Part shown: positions 34,480 through 43,131 of the stretch, piece by piece
Layout of the letters: each line of letters begins with the position of its first letter
Numbering within the stretch: position 1 is the stretch's first letter
Assembly: GCA_035379945.1 (NCBI GenBank)
Contig: DAOSWG010000002.1
Coordinates: forward strand, 58,283 to 122,282
DNA length: 64,000 bases
DNA from: JAAYZB01 sp035379945
Lineage (GTDB): Bacteria > Bacillota_I > Bacilli_A > Izemoplasmatales > Hujiaoplasmataceae
Direction of reading: 5' to 3'
Program-made: the position numbers and the translations under genes
Notes under the pieces: generated by a model
Told to the model about the DNA's origin: nothing
Databases searched by the model: none
Seen by the model: only the letters and a program-made list of their open reading frames with translations

Positions 34480-35656
34480 ATTTGTTTTCGACAACAATCT
34501 CGCCATTTACGAACACATATTCCGGTTTGGCGAGATAATGAAGCGGGTGATTGTTCCAAATAACGATGTCGGCATCTTTGCCGATTTCAATGCTTCCAAC
34601 CCTGTCGCTGATGCCAATGAGCTCGGCGGCGTTGATTGTCACAGCGCGAAAGCCTTCAAGTTCAGGCAAGCCTTCGCGGACGAAAAGTCCGACCTGAGTC
34701 AGGGCATTCGCCAGATTGATGACCGGATGATCGGTCATGATCGCGAATTTGATCTGATTGTCGAAAAGAACTTTTGCAGCTTTGAAACTCTTGTTACGGA
34801 GTTCGTATTTCGACTTTGATCCTAGTGTCGGACCGATGATGACCCTCTGGCCGTGCTCATGCAAAAACTCAGGGATCAAATAGCCTTCCGTGGCATGTTC
34901 GATCGTTCCATCCAGCCCGAACTCGCCAATGATCCGCATCGCGGTGGCGATATCGTCTTGCTGATGGGCATGAATCTTTACGGGCAATCCCTTGAAGACC
35001 CGGGAAAGCGATTCCCATTTCATATTGAAATCAGGTTTTGACGCTTCCTTTCCAGCACTTATATCATCTTCGTATTTTTGCTTTTTTGCTAGATACTCCC
35101 TAGCTTTTATCAAGGCTTCCCTGATCAGCGCTGCGGAACCCATTCTGGTTTCCGGAGCCTGATTTTTACTTTTGTAGACCCGTTTCGGATTTTCACCAAG
35201 GGCCATTTTCATCGCTGATTCTTCTTTTACCAGCATGTCGTCAAGTGTCTTGCCGTAGGTCTTCAGAATACAGAAAGTACCTCCGATTACATTGGCGCTT
35301 CCGGGGCCGGTCGAAACAGTGGTGATGCCGGCTTCAAGCGCATCTTTGAATGCCACGTCCTGAGGCTTGATGCCGTCGATCGCTCTAAGTTCCGGTAAAA
35401 CCGGATTGGTCATTTCGTTGACATCCAAGCCTTCGAATCCGATCGCTTCCTCGTAAATGCCCACATGGCAATGGGCGTCGACGATTCCTGGCGTCACATA
35501 GTTGCCTTTGGCGTCAATCACGACACATCCCGGATACTTGTCCGGATTCAGTTTGCCGATCGCTTTGATTTTCTGTCCTTCGGTCAGAATGTCGGTTTTT
35601 ACGTAATTCTGGTCCTTCATGCCGATTAGATTGGCATTTTTAATCAAATACATCAT
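34478..35656 (-). CDS. Amidohydrolase (imidazolonepropionase-like)
   Basis: 392 residues. Metal-dependent amidohydrolase with the HxH pair in VDAHCHVG (about residue 61), further ligands in KIHAHQQDD and IEHATEGYL, and a late Asp in IMTDHPV. The C-terminal composite-domain sheet includes IGKDADIVIW. Substrate not deducible; members act on cyclic amides, peptides or nucleobases. Overlaps the M20 gene by 4 bases (ATGATG start), so the two hydrolases are probably made together. Last gene of the rimO operon. Confidence 0.88.
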   Translation of the reverse strand: MMYLIKNANLIGMKDQNYVKTDILTEGQKIKAIGKLNPDKYPGCVVIDAKGNYVTPGIVDAHCHVGIYEEAIGFEGLDVNEMTNPVLPELRAIDGIKPQDVAFKDALEAGITTVSTGPGSANVIGGTFCILKTYGKTLDDMLVKEESAMKMALGENPKRVYKSKNQAPETRMGSAALIREALIKAREYLAKKQKYEDDISAGKEASKPDFNMKWESLSRVFKGLPVKIHAHQQDDIATAMRIIGEFGLDGTIEHATEGYLIPEFLHEHGQRVIIGPTLGSKSKYELRNKSFKAAKVLFDNQIKFAIMTDHPVINLANALTQVGLFVREGLPELEGFRAVTINAAELIGISDRVGSIEIGKDADIVIWNNHPLHYLAKPEYVFVNGEIVVENK

Positions 35657-36831
35657 TTGTCCTTCCTTTCAATGCCGGTTGCCAGGTTTGCCAACTGGAC
35701 GGCTCCGTATTTTAGAACATCCTCGTCAAGATCGAAAAACGGACTATGAAGACTATAAGCGGTTGATTCGTCCTTTCTCGTACCAAGCCAGGATATGCAG
35801 CCTTTCTGTTTTTTTATGTAACGGAAGAAGTCTTCTCCCCCCATGAGCGCTTCGGGCATTTCCATGAAATGGTCTTTGCCGAATGCAGCAACTACCATGT
35901 TTCTAAATCGAATGAAAGACGATTCGGTATTGGCAGTTTCTTCATATACGTCACGAAACGAGAAATCGAATTCGACACCGGTTATGCTAGAAACGTCTTC
36001 GATGATTTTTTCCATGGACTTTCTGACATATTCCCTGGCTTCTTTCGAATAGGCCCTGATCGTCCCTTCCGTCATCGCTGTTTCGGGAATGATGTTATGA
36101 GTGGTGCCTGAGTGGACTTGAGTCACGGAAACCACGAGTTTTTCATTTTTGTTTGGCCTATTCGGAACGATATCCTGAATCTTTTCGACAATCCTTGCAA
36201 GTGGAATGATCGGACTTTTACCCATTTCTGGATAAGCCGCATGGCATCCTTTTCCTTTGGCAGTGATGCGAAAAATGGCAACGGATGCAAAAATGTTTCC
36301 TGATTTTGTCACAAAAACACCAGCTGGATTGTCAGGCGAGACATGCAAAGCGTAGAAATCCTCCACATCATCCAAGAGTCCAGATTCAACAATGCCGTAG
36401 GCTCCGCCGGGATCCGGGCCTTCTTCCGCTTCTTGAAAAATCAGTTTGACGGTTCCCGACCACTTAGTTTTGTTATTACAAAGCAATTTAGCGGCGCCAA
36501 GAAGCATTGCCGCATGGGCGTCGTGTCCGCAGGCGTGCATGAATCCGTCGCGCTGGCTCTTGAAGCCGCGATCTCTTGTTTCCTCTTGCAAGGGAAGGGC
36601 ATCGATATCGGCACGAAGACCGATAATCGGAGCCGTACCGTTTCTGATTATCCCGACAATTGAATTGGTTCCCACATGAGTATGGACTTCGATTTCTTCA
36701 TTTTCCAGCTCCGTACGGATATAATCATGGGTCTTTATGGTATCAAATCCGGTTTCCGGCCAACTGTGGATTTTTCTTCTCCAGGCGACGATTTGATTCT
36801 CGTATGGCCTGATATCATCTAACGTGAACAT
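35653..36831 (-). CDS. M20 family amidohydrolase/carboxypeptidase
   Basis: 392 residues, the HipO/AbgB/N-acyl-amino-acid hydrolase type. Binuclear-metal residues are visible in MHACGHDAHAAMLLGAAK, IFQEAEEGPDPGG (catalytic Glu pair), HVSPDNPAG and MGGEDFFRY near the C-terminus. A dimerisation lid interrupts the catalytic domain at about 180-290. Substrate uncertain: N-acyl amino acids or a dipeptide. GGATGG precedes the ATG; it is 11 bases after the radical SAM gene. Confidence 0.9.
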   Translation of the reverse strand: MFTLDDIRPYENQIVAWRRKIHSWPETGFDTIKTHDYIRTELENEEIEVHTHVGTNSIVGIIRNGTAPIIGLRADIDALPLQEETRDRGFKSQRDGFMHACGHDAHAAMLLGAAKLLCNNKTKWSGTVKLIFQEAEEGPDPGGAYGIVESGLLDDVEDFYALHVSPDNPAGVFVTKSGNIFASVAIFRITAKGKGCHAAYPEMGKSPIIPLARIVEKIQDIVPNRPNKNEKLVVSVTQVHSGTTHNIIPETAMTEGTIRAYSKEAREYVRKSMEKIIEDVSSITGVEFDFSFRDVYEETANTESSFIRFRNMVVAAFGKDHFMEMPEALMGGEDFFRYIKKQKGCISWLGTRKDESTAYSLHSPFFDLDEDVLKYGAVQLANLATGIERKDK

Positions 36832-36842
36832 TTTTCACCATC

Positions 36843-37634
36843 CTATTTATAAATATGCTTCAAGCCAAACGGCGTTTCACTTTCACAGGCAAGAATTTCT
36901 TCTTTCAGCTTTTGATAATACGTTTTGTCCTTTTTGATGAATATCTTCCGATAACCTTCATAATACTCCGGAAATCTTGTGGCGATGAAAGCCATGACAT
37001 GGCGGATGTGTTCCGGGTTTTTGAGATTCAGGGTATCGAGCATCACGCTGTCGGCATATCCCCTGATCTTGTCGATGATCGAAAACACATCCGAAAGATA
37101 CGGAAGAATCGGAGCCATCAGAACTCCGGTTCTGATGTTTTCGCCGTGCAAAATCTTCAAGGCCTCGATCCGCTCCGACGGACGAGAAGCCCCGGGTTCG
37201 ATAATCGCTGACATTTCATCGTCAAGGGCGATGCTGAAAGAAACACTGACATCTTTCATCCGTTTGAAAAGATCGATATCTCTAATAACATGTTTCGACT
37301 TGGTGAGAATGGAAACGTGGAGATCGCTGTCAACAATCGCTTCCAAAATCTTTCGTGTCACTTTTTCTTTCATTTCCAACGGTTGGTAGGGATCGGTAGC
37401 AGTCGATAAAAGCAACCTGGCCGGACCGGTTCCCTTTGGAATATCATAATTGGAAAATTCCTTGACAAGGATGTCTTCATCCCAATTTTTGGATGTCACC
37501 GGTCCTTGCATGATATATTTGGCATAACAATAAATACAGTGATGCGAACAACCGTAATAGGGATTGCAGGTCAAATCGCCATCCAATTCCGATTTGTTCA
37601 TGAAGCTCTTGGCTTCGATCCGCTTAACCGACAT
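36843..37634 (-). CDS. Radical SAM protein of the SPL-like family
   Basis: 263 residues. The radical SAM cysteine motif CSHHCIYC (Cys29, 33, 36) follows CNPYYG, a pattern seen in spore-photoproduct-lyase-like small radical SAM proteins; DILVKEFSNYD, TATDPYQPLE and TKSKHVIRDIDL continue the same family pattern. It is shorter than true SplB and the organism shows no sporulation genes here, so DNA repair is not assured. It starts inside the last 11 bases of the DUF368 gene; no clear SD was seen. Confidence 0.82.
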   Translation of the reverse strand: MSVKRIEAKSFMNKSELDGDLTCNPYYGCSHHCIYCYAKYIMQGPVTSKNWDEDILVKEFSNYDIPKGTGPARLLLSTATDPYQPLEMKEKVTRKILEAIVDSDLHVSILTKSKHVIRDIDLFKRMKDVSVSFSIALDDEMSAIIEPGASRPSERIEALKILHGENIRTGVLMAPILPYLSDVFSIIDKIRGYADSVMLDTLNLKNPEHIRHVMAFIATRFPEYYEGYRKIFIKKDKTYYQKLKEEILACESETPFGLKHIYK

Positions 37635-38559
37635 CTTCGGGATCAGCTTTTTTTGGTCTTATCATGAAATACGCAGCTAAAAAACCACCCACTCCAAGCA
37701 GAATTCCACCGACAATCGATCCGATGTTCGCTCGAGCAAAATTCCAAAAGTCGAGATAAACCGGCGTTTGTTCGACAAATTCCGCATTGGTTGCTGGATC
37801 GCGTATTTCCAGGAAAATCATGATTACAGAAGCCGCAACGAAACCGATGATGGCTGCCAGGGTTTCCCGGCGGTGATTGGTAAGCAGATAATCAAGCGGA
37901 CGAGAGAAAAGCAATACTCCGACCACCGCTCCGAATCCATAGGACAAAATAACATAGATGTTATATCCGAAACTTGCGTAATCAAACAAGTTTTTGAAAA
38001 CTCCGGTGACAATGGCCGTATAATAACCAAGAACCATGAGAAGCGCCGATCCCGATATGCCGGGAACGATCATCGTGATCGCCGAAATGGCTCCGAGTAA
38101 AAAAAGCAACCAGAAATTGGCGAAAGAAATGTCGATTGAAGCTACTGCGTCACCGGAAGCTTTTCTCTCTGCAACCAGTAAGACCATAACCAAAACGAAG
38201 CCAACAATCATCGGAATCAACGTCCTGGTCTTTTTGAACGGTTTGTCATCCATTTGTCCGATCAGTCCGGGAATGCCCCCCAGTAACAAACCGATGAAAA
38301 AGAGCATTGTCATGAATGAATTGACATTTAAAAGCCAAGCCATGAGTTTTGCCAACATCACAACGGAAATCATGATGCCGAGAGCTACGGGGATCAAGAT
38401 TGACATGCTTTTCTTAAATTCGGAAAAGAGATGCCCGATGGCGTGGATGATCCGGTCATAAATACCCAAATAGAAAGCTACTGTTCCCCCGGAAACACCT
38501 GGAATGATAAAGGCGATTCCGATGACAAAGCCTTTTAGTAACAGTAAGATGAATTCCAT
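37624..38559 (-). CDS. DUF368 membrane protein, candidate undecaprenyl-phosphate translocase
   Basis: 311 residues with about eight hydrophobic segments. It carries two DUF368 signatures: IPGVSGGTVAFYLGIYDR near the N-terminus and MIVPGISGSALLMVLGYY in the middle, an inverted-repeat layout. DUF368 (PopT) proteins have been shown to recycle undecaprenyl phosphate across the membrane, which would imply a wall or other Und-P-dependent polymer. The ATG at 38559 has GAGGAGG 8 bases upstream, 13 bases after rimO ends. Confidence 0.9.
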   Translation of the reverse strand: MEFILLLLKGFVIGIAFIIPGVSGGTVAFYLGIYDRIIHAIGHLFSEFKKSMSILIPVALGIMISVVMLAKLMAWLLNVNSFMTMLFFIGLLLGGIPGLIGQMDDKPFKKTRTLIPMIVGFVLVMVLLVAERKASGDAVASIDISFANFWLLFLLGAISAITMIVPGISGSALLMVLGYYTAIVTGVFKNLFDYASFGYNIYVILSYGFGAVVGVLLFSRPLDYLLTNHRRETLAAIIGFVAASVIMIFLEIRDPATNAEFVEQTPVYLDFWNFARANIGSIVGGILLGVGGFLAAYFMIRPKKADPEDVG

Positions 38560-38572
38560 TGTTTTGTCCTCC

Positions 38573-39868
38573 TCATCCGATTTCATCGCCGATTAGATCG
38601 TAACCGATACATTCCTTGATCAGCACATCAACTACCTCGCCCATTTTCAACTCGCGTTTGGATTTGAATACGATGTAACCATCCACATCGTCAGGGGCGA
38701 AGGCATAGCTACGCCCGTAGTAGAATCCGGTTTCCGGATCGTAATTTTCCACTAACGTTTTATGGATTAGTCCCACTTGTTTCTGATTTTGTTTTCGAGA
38801 AACGCGTCGCTGGATACGCATGATGTTATCATAACGGTTTTGCATGACTTCCGGCAAAACCATGTTCTCCATGGAAAATGCTTTGGTGCCTTCTTCTTTC
38901 GAATACATGAAGGCGCCAAGCCGGTCGAAACCCGATTCAAAGACAAAATCCGCCAGTTTGGAATAATCGGCATCGGTCTCTCCCGGAAAGCCCACAATCA
39001 AAGTGGTTCTGATGATCGCATCGCTCTTTTTATCCTTGATTTTCTTCAACAAGGCACGAATGTCGTTCTCGTCCCCTCTTCTGTTCATTAGTTTCAGAAG
39101 CGGGGTCGATATATGCTGGATCGGCAAATCGAAATAGGGGGCGATCTTTTCATTCGAAACCATTGCCTCAATCAATTCATCCGTCACTTCATCGGGATAA
39201 AGATACAAAACCCGGACCAAGAAAACATTTTCGATGGCAGCGATCTCTTTCATCAGGCTTGCCAGGGTAACATTGTCATTTAGGTCGGTTCCGTATTTCG
39301 TTGTATCCTGACCGATCAATGTGATTTCTTTGGCACCGTTTTTTATTAGCAACCTGCATTCGTCGATGATTTCTTTGTATGGACGCGAGCGGAATTGTCC
39401 GCGGATCATCGGTATCGCGCAATAAGCACAACGATTATCGCAACCTTCGCTTATTTTGACATAGGAAGAATATGGGTTCCCAGTCAACATTCTATTGTGA
39501 TAATCGAGTTTAGCGAAAGACAATGAATCATCCTTGAAAAAATCTTTCATAATCTGGGCAAGATCCGGATATTCGTCCAGCGAGACCACTTTGTTCACAT
39601 AAGGCATTTCTTTTTGTATGCGGTCCCGATATCTTTTTGCGTAACACCCGAGCATGACGATTTTCTTGCCATAGGCATGCATTTCAGCGATTGTTTCCCG
39701 GGTTTCCTCACGGGCAGGTTCGATGAAAGCGCAAGTATTCACGAAAATAACATCGGCTTTTTCCGGATCGTTGACGATCGCAATGCCAGATTTTTCCAGA
39801 AAACCGAGAATAAACTCGGAATCCACAAGATTCTTGGCGCACCCAAGCGATATGAAGGCGGCTTTCAT
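38573..39868 (-). CDS. rimO: Ribosomal protein S12 methylthiotransferase RimO
   Basis: 431 residues. Radical SAM enzyme that adds a methylthio group to an Asp of ribosomal protein S12. The N-terminal UPF0004 domain has Cys10, Cys46 and Cys75 for one Fe-S cluster; the radical SAM motif is Cys143-x3-Cys147-x2-Cys150 (EGCDNRCAYC); a TRAM domain follows at the C-terminus. Family assignment over MiaB rests on SLGCAKNLVDSE, typical of RimO. Overlaps the upstream small gene by 4 bases. Confidence 0.95.
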   Translation of the reverse strand: MKAAFISLGCAKNLVDSEFILGFLEKSGIAIVNDPEKADVIFVNTCAFIEPAREETRETIAEMHAYGKKIVMLGCYAKRYRDRIQKEMPYVNKVVSLDEYPDLAQIMKDFFKDDSLSFAKLDYHNRMLTGNPYSSYVKISEGCDNRCAYCAIPMIRGQFRSRPYKEIIDECRLLIKNGAKEITLIGQDTTKYGTDLNDNVTLASLMKEIAAIENVFLVRVLYLYPDEVTDELIEAMVSNEKIAPYFDLPIQHISTPLLKLMNRRGDENDIRALLKKIKDKKSDAIIRTTLIVGFPGETDADYSKLADFVFESGFDRLGAFMYSKEEGTKAFSMENMVLPEVMQNRYDNIMRIQRRVSRKQNQKQVGLIHKTLVENYDPETGFYYGRSYAFAPDDVDGYIVFKSKRELKMGEVVDVLIKECIGYDLIGDEIG

Positions 39869-40164
39869 GACATAGCCTTCTGAACCGGGGTTACAAAATA
39901 ATGGTCATTTTCAAGATACAAACGAATGTCTTCGTTTTTCCGGGCGCAAAAAAACGCCTGATCGAATCGATAAAGCTCGCATGACGGCGTTTTATGATTA
40001 TCATAAGTTTCGGCCGAATGCTTTTTCTCAAAGCACTCGGGAATCATCCGCAATTCGCTAGCTTGTTTTTCGCCTTCGTTTATGCTGCTTGAACGGGATA
40101 AAGTTAATCCTCCCGGGATCTTGGCAAACAATATCGGATTGAAGTGTAATATGTTTCTTTTCAT
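39865..40164 (-). CDS. Small unknown protein upstream of rimO
   Basis: 99 residues, no membrane segment, mixed charge, three cysteines scattered (in PECFEKK, PSCELY, FFCARKN). I do not recognise a family. It starts MKRNILHFNPILF; AAGGA lies about 8 bases before the ATG and TATAAT (40195-40200) about 30 bases upstream. Its stop overlaps the rimO start by 4 bases, which argues that it is a real, coupled gene and the first of the rimO-amidohydrolase operon. Confidence 0.62.
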   Translation of the reverse strand: MKRNILHFNPILFAKIPGGLTLSRSSSINEGEKQASELRMIPECFEKKHSAETYDNHKTPSCELYRFDQAFFCARKNEDIRLYLENDHYFVTPVQKAMS

Positions 40165-40234
40165 GGTAGATCCTTCTTTTGCGATGATATTCATATTATA
40201 CGCTGCGGAAGGAAAAAAATAAAGTCGCATGAAA

Positions 40235-40265
40235 AGAAAAAAGGCTTGCGATTTACGCAAACCTT
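40235..40265 (-). terminator. Terminator of the DegV gene
   Basis: Minus strand: GGTTTGCG-TAAAT-CGCAAGCC hairpin followed by TTTTTTC. It overlaps the DegV stop and separates it from the rimO operon. Confidence 0.8.
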
Positions 40266-41118
40266 ATTTTACGATATAAAGTATTCCGATCGTTCCCGGA
40301 CCGCAATGGCTGGATATCACACAACCAGCAAACGTCTCATAAATGTTTTTGACCGGAATCTTGCCAATCAATTGTTTCTTGATATATTCGGCGCTTTCTT
40401 CCGCATGCGAATGGGTAATCATCAGGAAATCGTCGTCGATCTGGTCTCCTAAAGCCAACACTTCGTCCACAAGAATCTTGACGCCGTTTATGATGCTTCC
40501 ACGCGGTTTCTTTCCGACTTGAAGGACTCCGTTTCGAACCCGGATGATCGGTTTGATTTTCAGAACAGTTCCCATGAAAGCGGAAAGCGCGCTTAAGCGG
40601 CCGCCTTTGTAAAGGTATTGCATCGTATCAATGACAAACTGGGTGCTTACTTTGGGAGCGATCGCTTCCAGTCTGTCGGCGATCGTTTTCGCATCCATGC
40701 CCTCGTCCCGGAATTTGACCGCTTTCAGTAGCAACAATCCGATTCCGGAAGAAAGATTCATCGAATCAACGATATATACGTGGTCGGCCCCGGTTTCCAA
40801 CATTTGTTTGGCCATATAGGCAGCCTTCATCGTTGCGGACAATTCGTTGCCAATACCGGTATAAATTATGTCGTACCCTTCACTCAGATATTTTTTAAAA
40901 GCTTCGTAAAAGACTCCGGGAGAAGTGGCTGACGTTGTAGGCAGATATCCGTGTTCTTCTACTAGTTCGTAGAGTCTGTCGGTATTGATGTCAACATTGT
41001 CTTCATAAGTTATATCCTTGAAACTTACATGCAAAGGTAATACGGCAATATCGTTCTTTTCCAACAGATCAGGCGTCAGATCGCATGTGCTGTCGGTAAT
41101 AATTTTGATTTTTGGCAT
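40264..41118 (-). CDS. DegV family fatty-acid-binding protein
   Basis: 284 residues. DegV/FakB-type protein binding a fatty acid for phosphorylation by FakA, feeding exogenous fatty acids into phospholipid synthesis. It starts MPKIKIITDSTCDL, with LPTTSATSPGVF (acyl-carboxylate-binding Thr/Ser region) and DSMNLSSGIGLLLLKA. The C-terminal part ends with VISSHCGPGTIGILYI, the family His. The ATG at 41118 follows GGTGGAG. It stands alone; no fakA gene is in the window. Confidence 0.92.
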   Translation of the reverse strand: MPKIKIITDSTCDLTPDLLEKNDIAVLPLHVSFKDITYEDNVDINTDRLYELVEEHGYLPTTSATSPGVFYEAFKKYLSEGYDIIYTGIGNELSATMKAAYMAKQMLETGADHVYIVDSMNLSSGIGLLLLKAVKFRDEGMDAKTIADRLEAIAPKVSTQFVIDTMQYLYKGGRLSALSAFMGTVLKIKPIIRVRNGVLQVGKKPRGSIINGVKILVDEVLALGDQIDDDFLMITHSHAEESAEYIKKQLIGKIPVKNIYETFAGCVISSHCGPGTIGILYIVK

Positions 41119-41263
41119 TTCTCCACCACCGATCATGTATAAATTATACAAAATACGAACAAAAAAGTAAAGCGGGGTTTTCAATGATGACCGCTGGCAA
41201 AACACTTTTGCAACACTTTCAAGATTGAATACGGAAAAAAGTTAAGTCCTATCGTCACACAAA

Positions 41264-41272
41264 TGATATAAT
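41264..41272 (+). promoter_or_regulatory. Extended -10 promoter of the fumarase genes
   Basis: Plus strand TGATATAAT (41264-41272), 17 bases before the ATG, giving a very short leader. The -35 is weak. The rest of 41119-41263 holds the DegV promoter (TATAAT on the minus strand near 41140) and nothing else I recognise. Confidence 0.45.
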
Positions 41273-41288
41273 TAAATTAGGAAGTGGT

Positions 41289-42146
41289 ATGATGTATGCG
41301 ATAAACCGAATGATTCTAATATCCAAAATCAGGGACATGATCATCGAAGCCAATACCAGGCTGTCCGAAGAAGTGACTTGCCAGATCGGTAACGCATTAA
41401 AAACGGAAAGCGAACCGTTGGCGAAAAACGTCCTCGAAAACATTCTCGAAAACCAAAAAATCGCTAGATCGCTGGATCTGCCTTTGTGTCAAGATACCGG
41501 AGTAGCGGTCTTTTTTGTCCGTGTAGGACGCGAACTTTATTTCGATTATTCCCTGACAGAGGCCTTGAACGAAGCAACAGCCAGAGCTTACAGGGAAGGT
41601 TATCTCCGGAAATCCATTGTCAAGCATCCTTTAGACAGGATCAACACTTCCGATAACACACCGGCCATCATCCATTTAATCGAAACCGAAGGCAATCAGT
41701 TGGACATCATGTTCGCCCCCAAAGGCGGCGGCAGCGAAAATATGAGCCGGTTATGCATGCTGACTCCGGCCGAAGGACGCCAGGGAATCATTGATTTTGT
41801 ATTGGAAACAATCAAACTTGCCGGAGGCAAAGCTTGTCCTCCGTTAATTGTCGGCGTAGGCATTGGCGGCAATTTCGAAATGTGTGCCTTGATTGCCAAG
41901 GAAGCGATATTCCGGCCATTAAGCGATGAAGCGTCAAATCCCGTCGATAGGGAACTTGAAAACGAATTAAAAGAAAAAATCAATGCTCTCGACATCGGTC
42001 CGATGGCTCTGGGCGGTAAAACAACCTGTCTTGCCGTTAAAGTTAATTCTCATCCTTGTCACATCGCGTCTTTGCCGGTGGCCGTCAATCTCCAATGCCA
42101 TTCGGCCAGAAAATCCCATCTTGTGATTGAAGGTGAGAAACTATGA
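41289..42146 (+). CDS. Class I fumarate hydratase, alpha subunit
   Basis: 285 residues. The Fe-S alpha subunit of the two-subunit class I hydratases (fumarase or L(+)-tartrate dehydratase type). The three cluster cysteines appear in LPLCQDTGVAVFF, MSRLCMLTP and FEMCALIAKEA; GVGIGGNFE and SHPCHIASLPVAVN complete the pattern. Interconverts fumarate and malate if a fumarase. Two ATGs adjoin at the start (41289, 41292), just after AGGAAGTGG. The beta subunit overlaps by 4 bases. Confidence 0.93.
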   Translation: MMYAINRMILISKIRDMIIEANTRLSEEVTCQIGNALKTESEPLAKNVLENILENQKIARSLDLPLCQDTGVAVFFVRVGRELYFDYSLTEALNEATARAYREGYLRKSIVKHPLDRINTSDNTPAIIHLIETEGNQLDIMFAPKGGGSENMSRLCMLTPAEGRQGIIDFVLETIKLAGGKACPPLIVGVGIGGNFEMCALIAKEAIFRPLSDEASNPVDRELENELKEKINALDIGPMALGGKTTCLAVKVNSHPCHIASLPVAVNLQCHSARKSHLVIEGEKL

Positions 42147-42670
42147 AAAAGATAATCTCGCCCATATGCAACAAGGATCTTTTATCGCTTGAAGCAGGAG
42201 ATGAAATATTGCTTACCGGCACCATCTATACCGGACGGGACGCCGCTCACAAACTCATGTGTCAGGCTGTGGAAAAAAAAGAGAAACTTCCGTTCGATAT
42301 CGTAGGACAGACCATATATTATGTCGGCCCGACGCCCGCAAAGCCGGGAATGCCTATTGGTTCATGTGGCCCCACATCGAGCTACAGGATGGACAGATAT
42401 TCACCGATTCTCATGAAACACGGATTGAAAGTGATGATCGGAAAAGGTGAGCGGTCGGAAGAATTCAGAAAGCTCATGGAACTGCATCAGGGTCTTTACC
42501 TGATCGCTATCGGTGGCATCGGCGCCAAACTCGCAAGCACGGTGAAAAAGGCCGAACTGGTAGCCTACAGGGAACTGGAAAGCGAAGCGATCTATAGACT
42601 GGAAGTTGAGGATTTCCCATGCATCGTCGCTTACGACATGCATGGCGGCAATGTATTCAAACAAAAATAG
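42143..42670 (+). CDS. Class I fumarate hydratase, beta subunit
   Basis: 175 residues. Beta subunit pairing with the alpha subunit just upstream (ATGA overlap). Visible motifs: GDEILLTGTIYTGRDAAH, YYVGPTPAKPGMPIGSCGPTSSYRMD and a C-terminal EVEDFPCIVAYDMHGGN. In single-chain class I fumarases this is the C-terminal domain. A terminator follows directly. No other citrate-cycle gene is near, so a fermentative malate/fumarate role is likely. Confidence 0.93.
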   Translation: MKKIISPICNKDLLSLEAGDEILLTGTIYTGRDAAHKLMCQAVEKKEKLPFDIVGQTIYYVGPTPAKPGMPIGSCGPTSSYRMDRYSPILMKHGLKVMIGKGERSEEFRKLMELHQGLYLIAIGGIGAKLASTVKKAELVAYRELESEAIYRLEVEDFPCIVAYDMHGGNVFKQK

Positions 42671-42698
42671 AGGACTTCTTATGAAGTCCCTTTTTTTT
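42671..42698 (+). terminator. Terminator of the fumarase genes
   Basis: Hairpin GGACTTC-TTAT-GAAGTCC with C then T8. The SecB-like gene ends just beyond it on the other strand. Confidence 0.85.
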
Positions 42699-43104
42699 AA
42701 CTGATAATGTAACTATCCTGGGCAGCATCCGTAAAAAGCACGGATGCGTCGACGATCGGTAAAACAATCGGCGGATTCATGGACATCGCCGTCAGGCTGG
42801 TGACGGCCGAACGGACATACGGATAAAGAATATTGACCGCCGGAATTTTTAAAAAATCATAGATTTCGTTTTCGGGCGGAAAATCCTGAAACTCGAAGAT
42901 AGCCCGCAAACTAACTTCCAGATTAAAGGGGAAATGTGCCGGTTCGGAATCCTTTATTTCCACATTGATCTGGGTGAAATAGGTTTGAGGATTGATTTTT
43001 CCGACATTGCGGGTAATCTTCGGATTGACCTTGTATTGTCCCTTGGCCAGATGATTGCTGGCGAATGTCAGTTTGTCTGTCAGAATGATTGTCTTGTAAC
43101 GCAT
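42697..43104 (-). CDS. SecB-like chaperone-fold protein
   Basis: 135 residues. The C-terminal half resembles SecB: VNILYPYVRSAVTSLTAMS followed by PPIVLPIVDASVLF, comparable to the LFPYARE-x-I...PPL-LPPINF region of SecB. The N-terminal half is beta-rich (TYFTQINVEIKDS), as in SecB. SecB is classic in Proteobacteria; SecB-like proteins elsewhere serve toxin-antitoxin or unknown chaperone roles, and no toxin gene is adjacent. AAGGAGG lies before the ATG, 27 bases after proS, so it is probably cotranscribed with proS. Confidence 0.7.
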   Translation of the reverse strand: MRYKTIILTDKLTFASNHLAKGQYKVNPKITRNVGKINPQTYFTQINVEIKDSEPAHFPFNLEVSLRAIFEFQDFPPENEIYDFLKIPAVNILYPYVRSAVTSLTAMSMNPPIVLPIVDASVLFTDAAQDSYIIS

Positions 43105-43131
43105 TTTTACATACCTCCTTCAAAACACACA

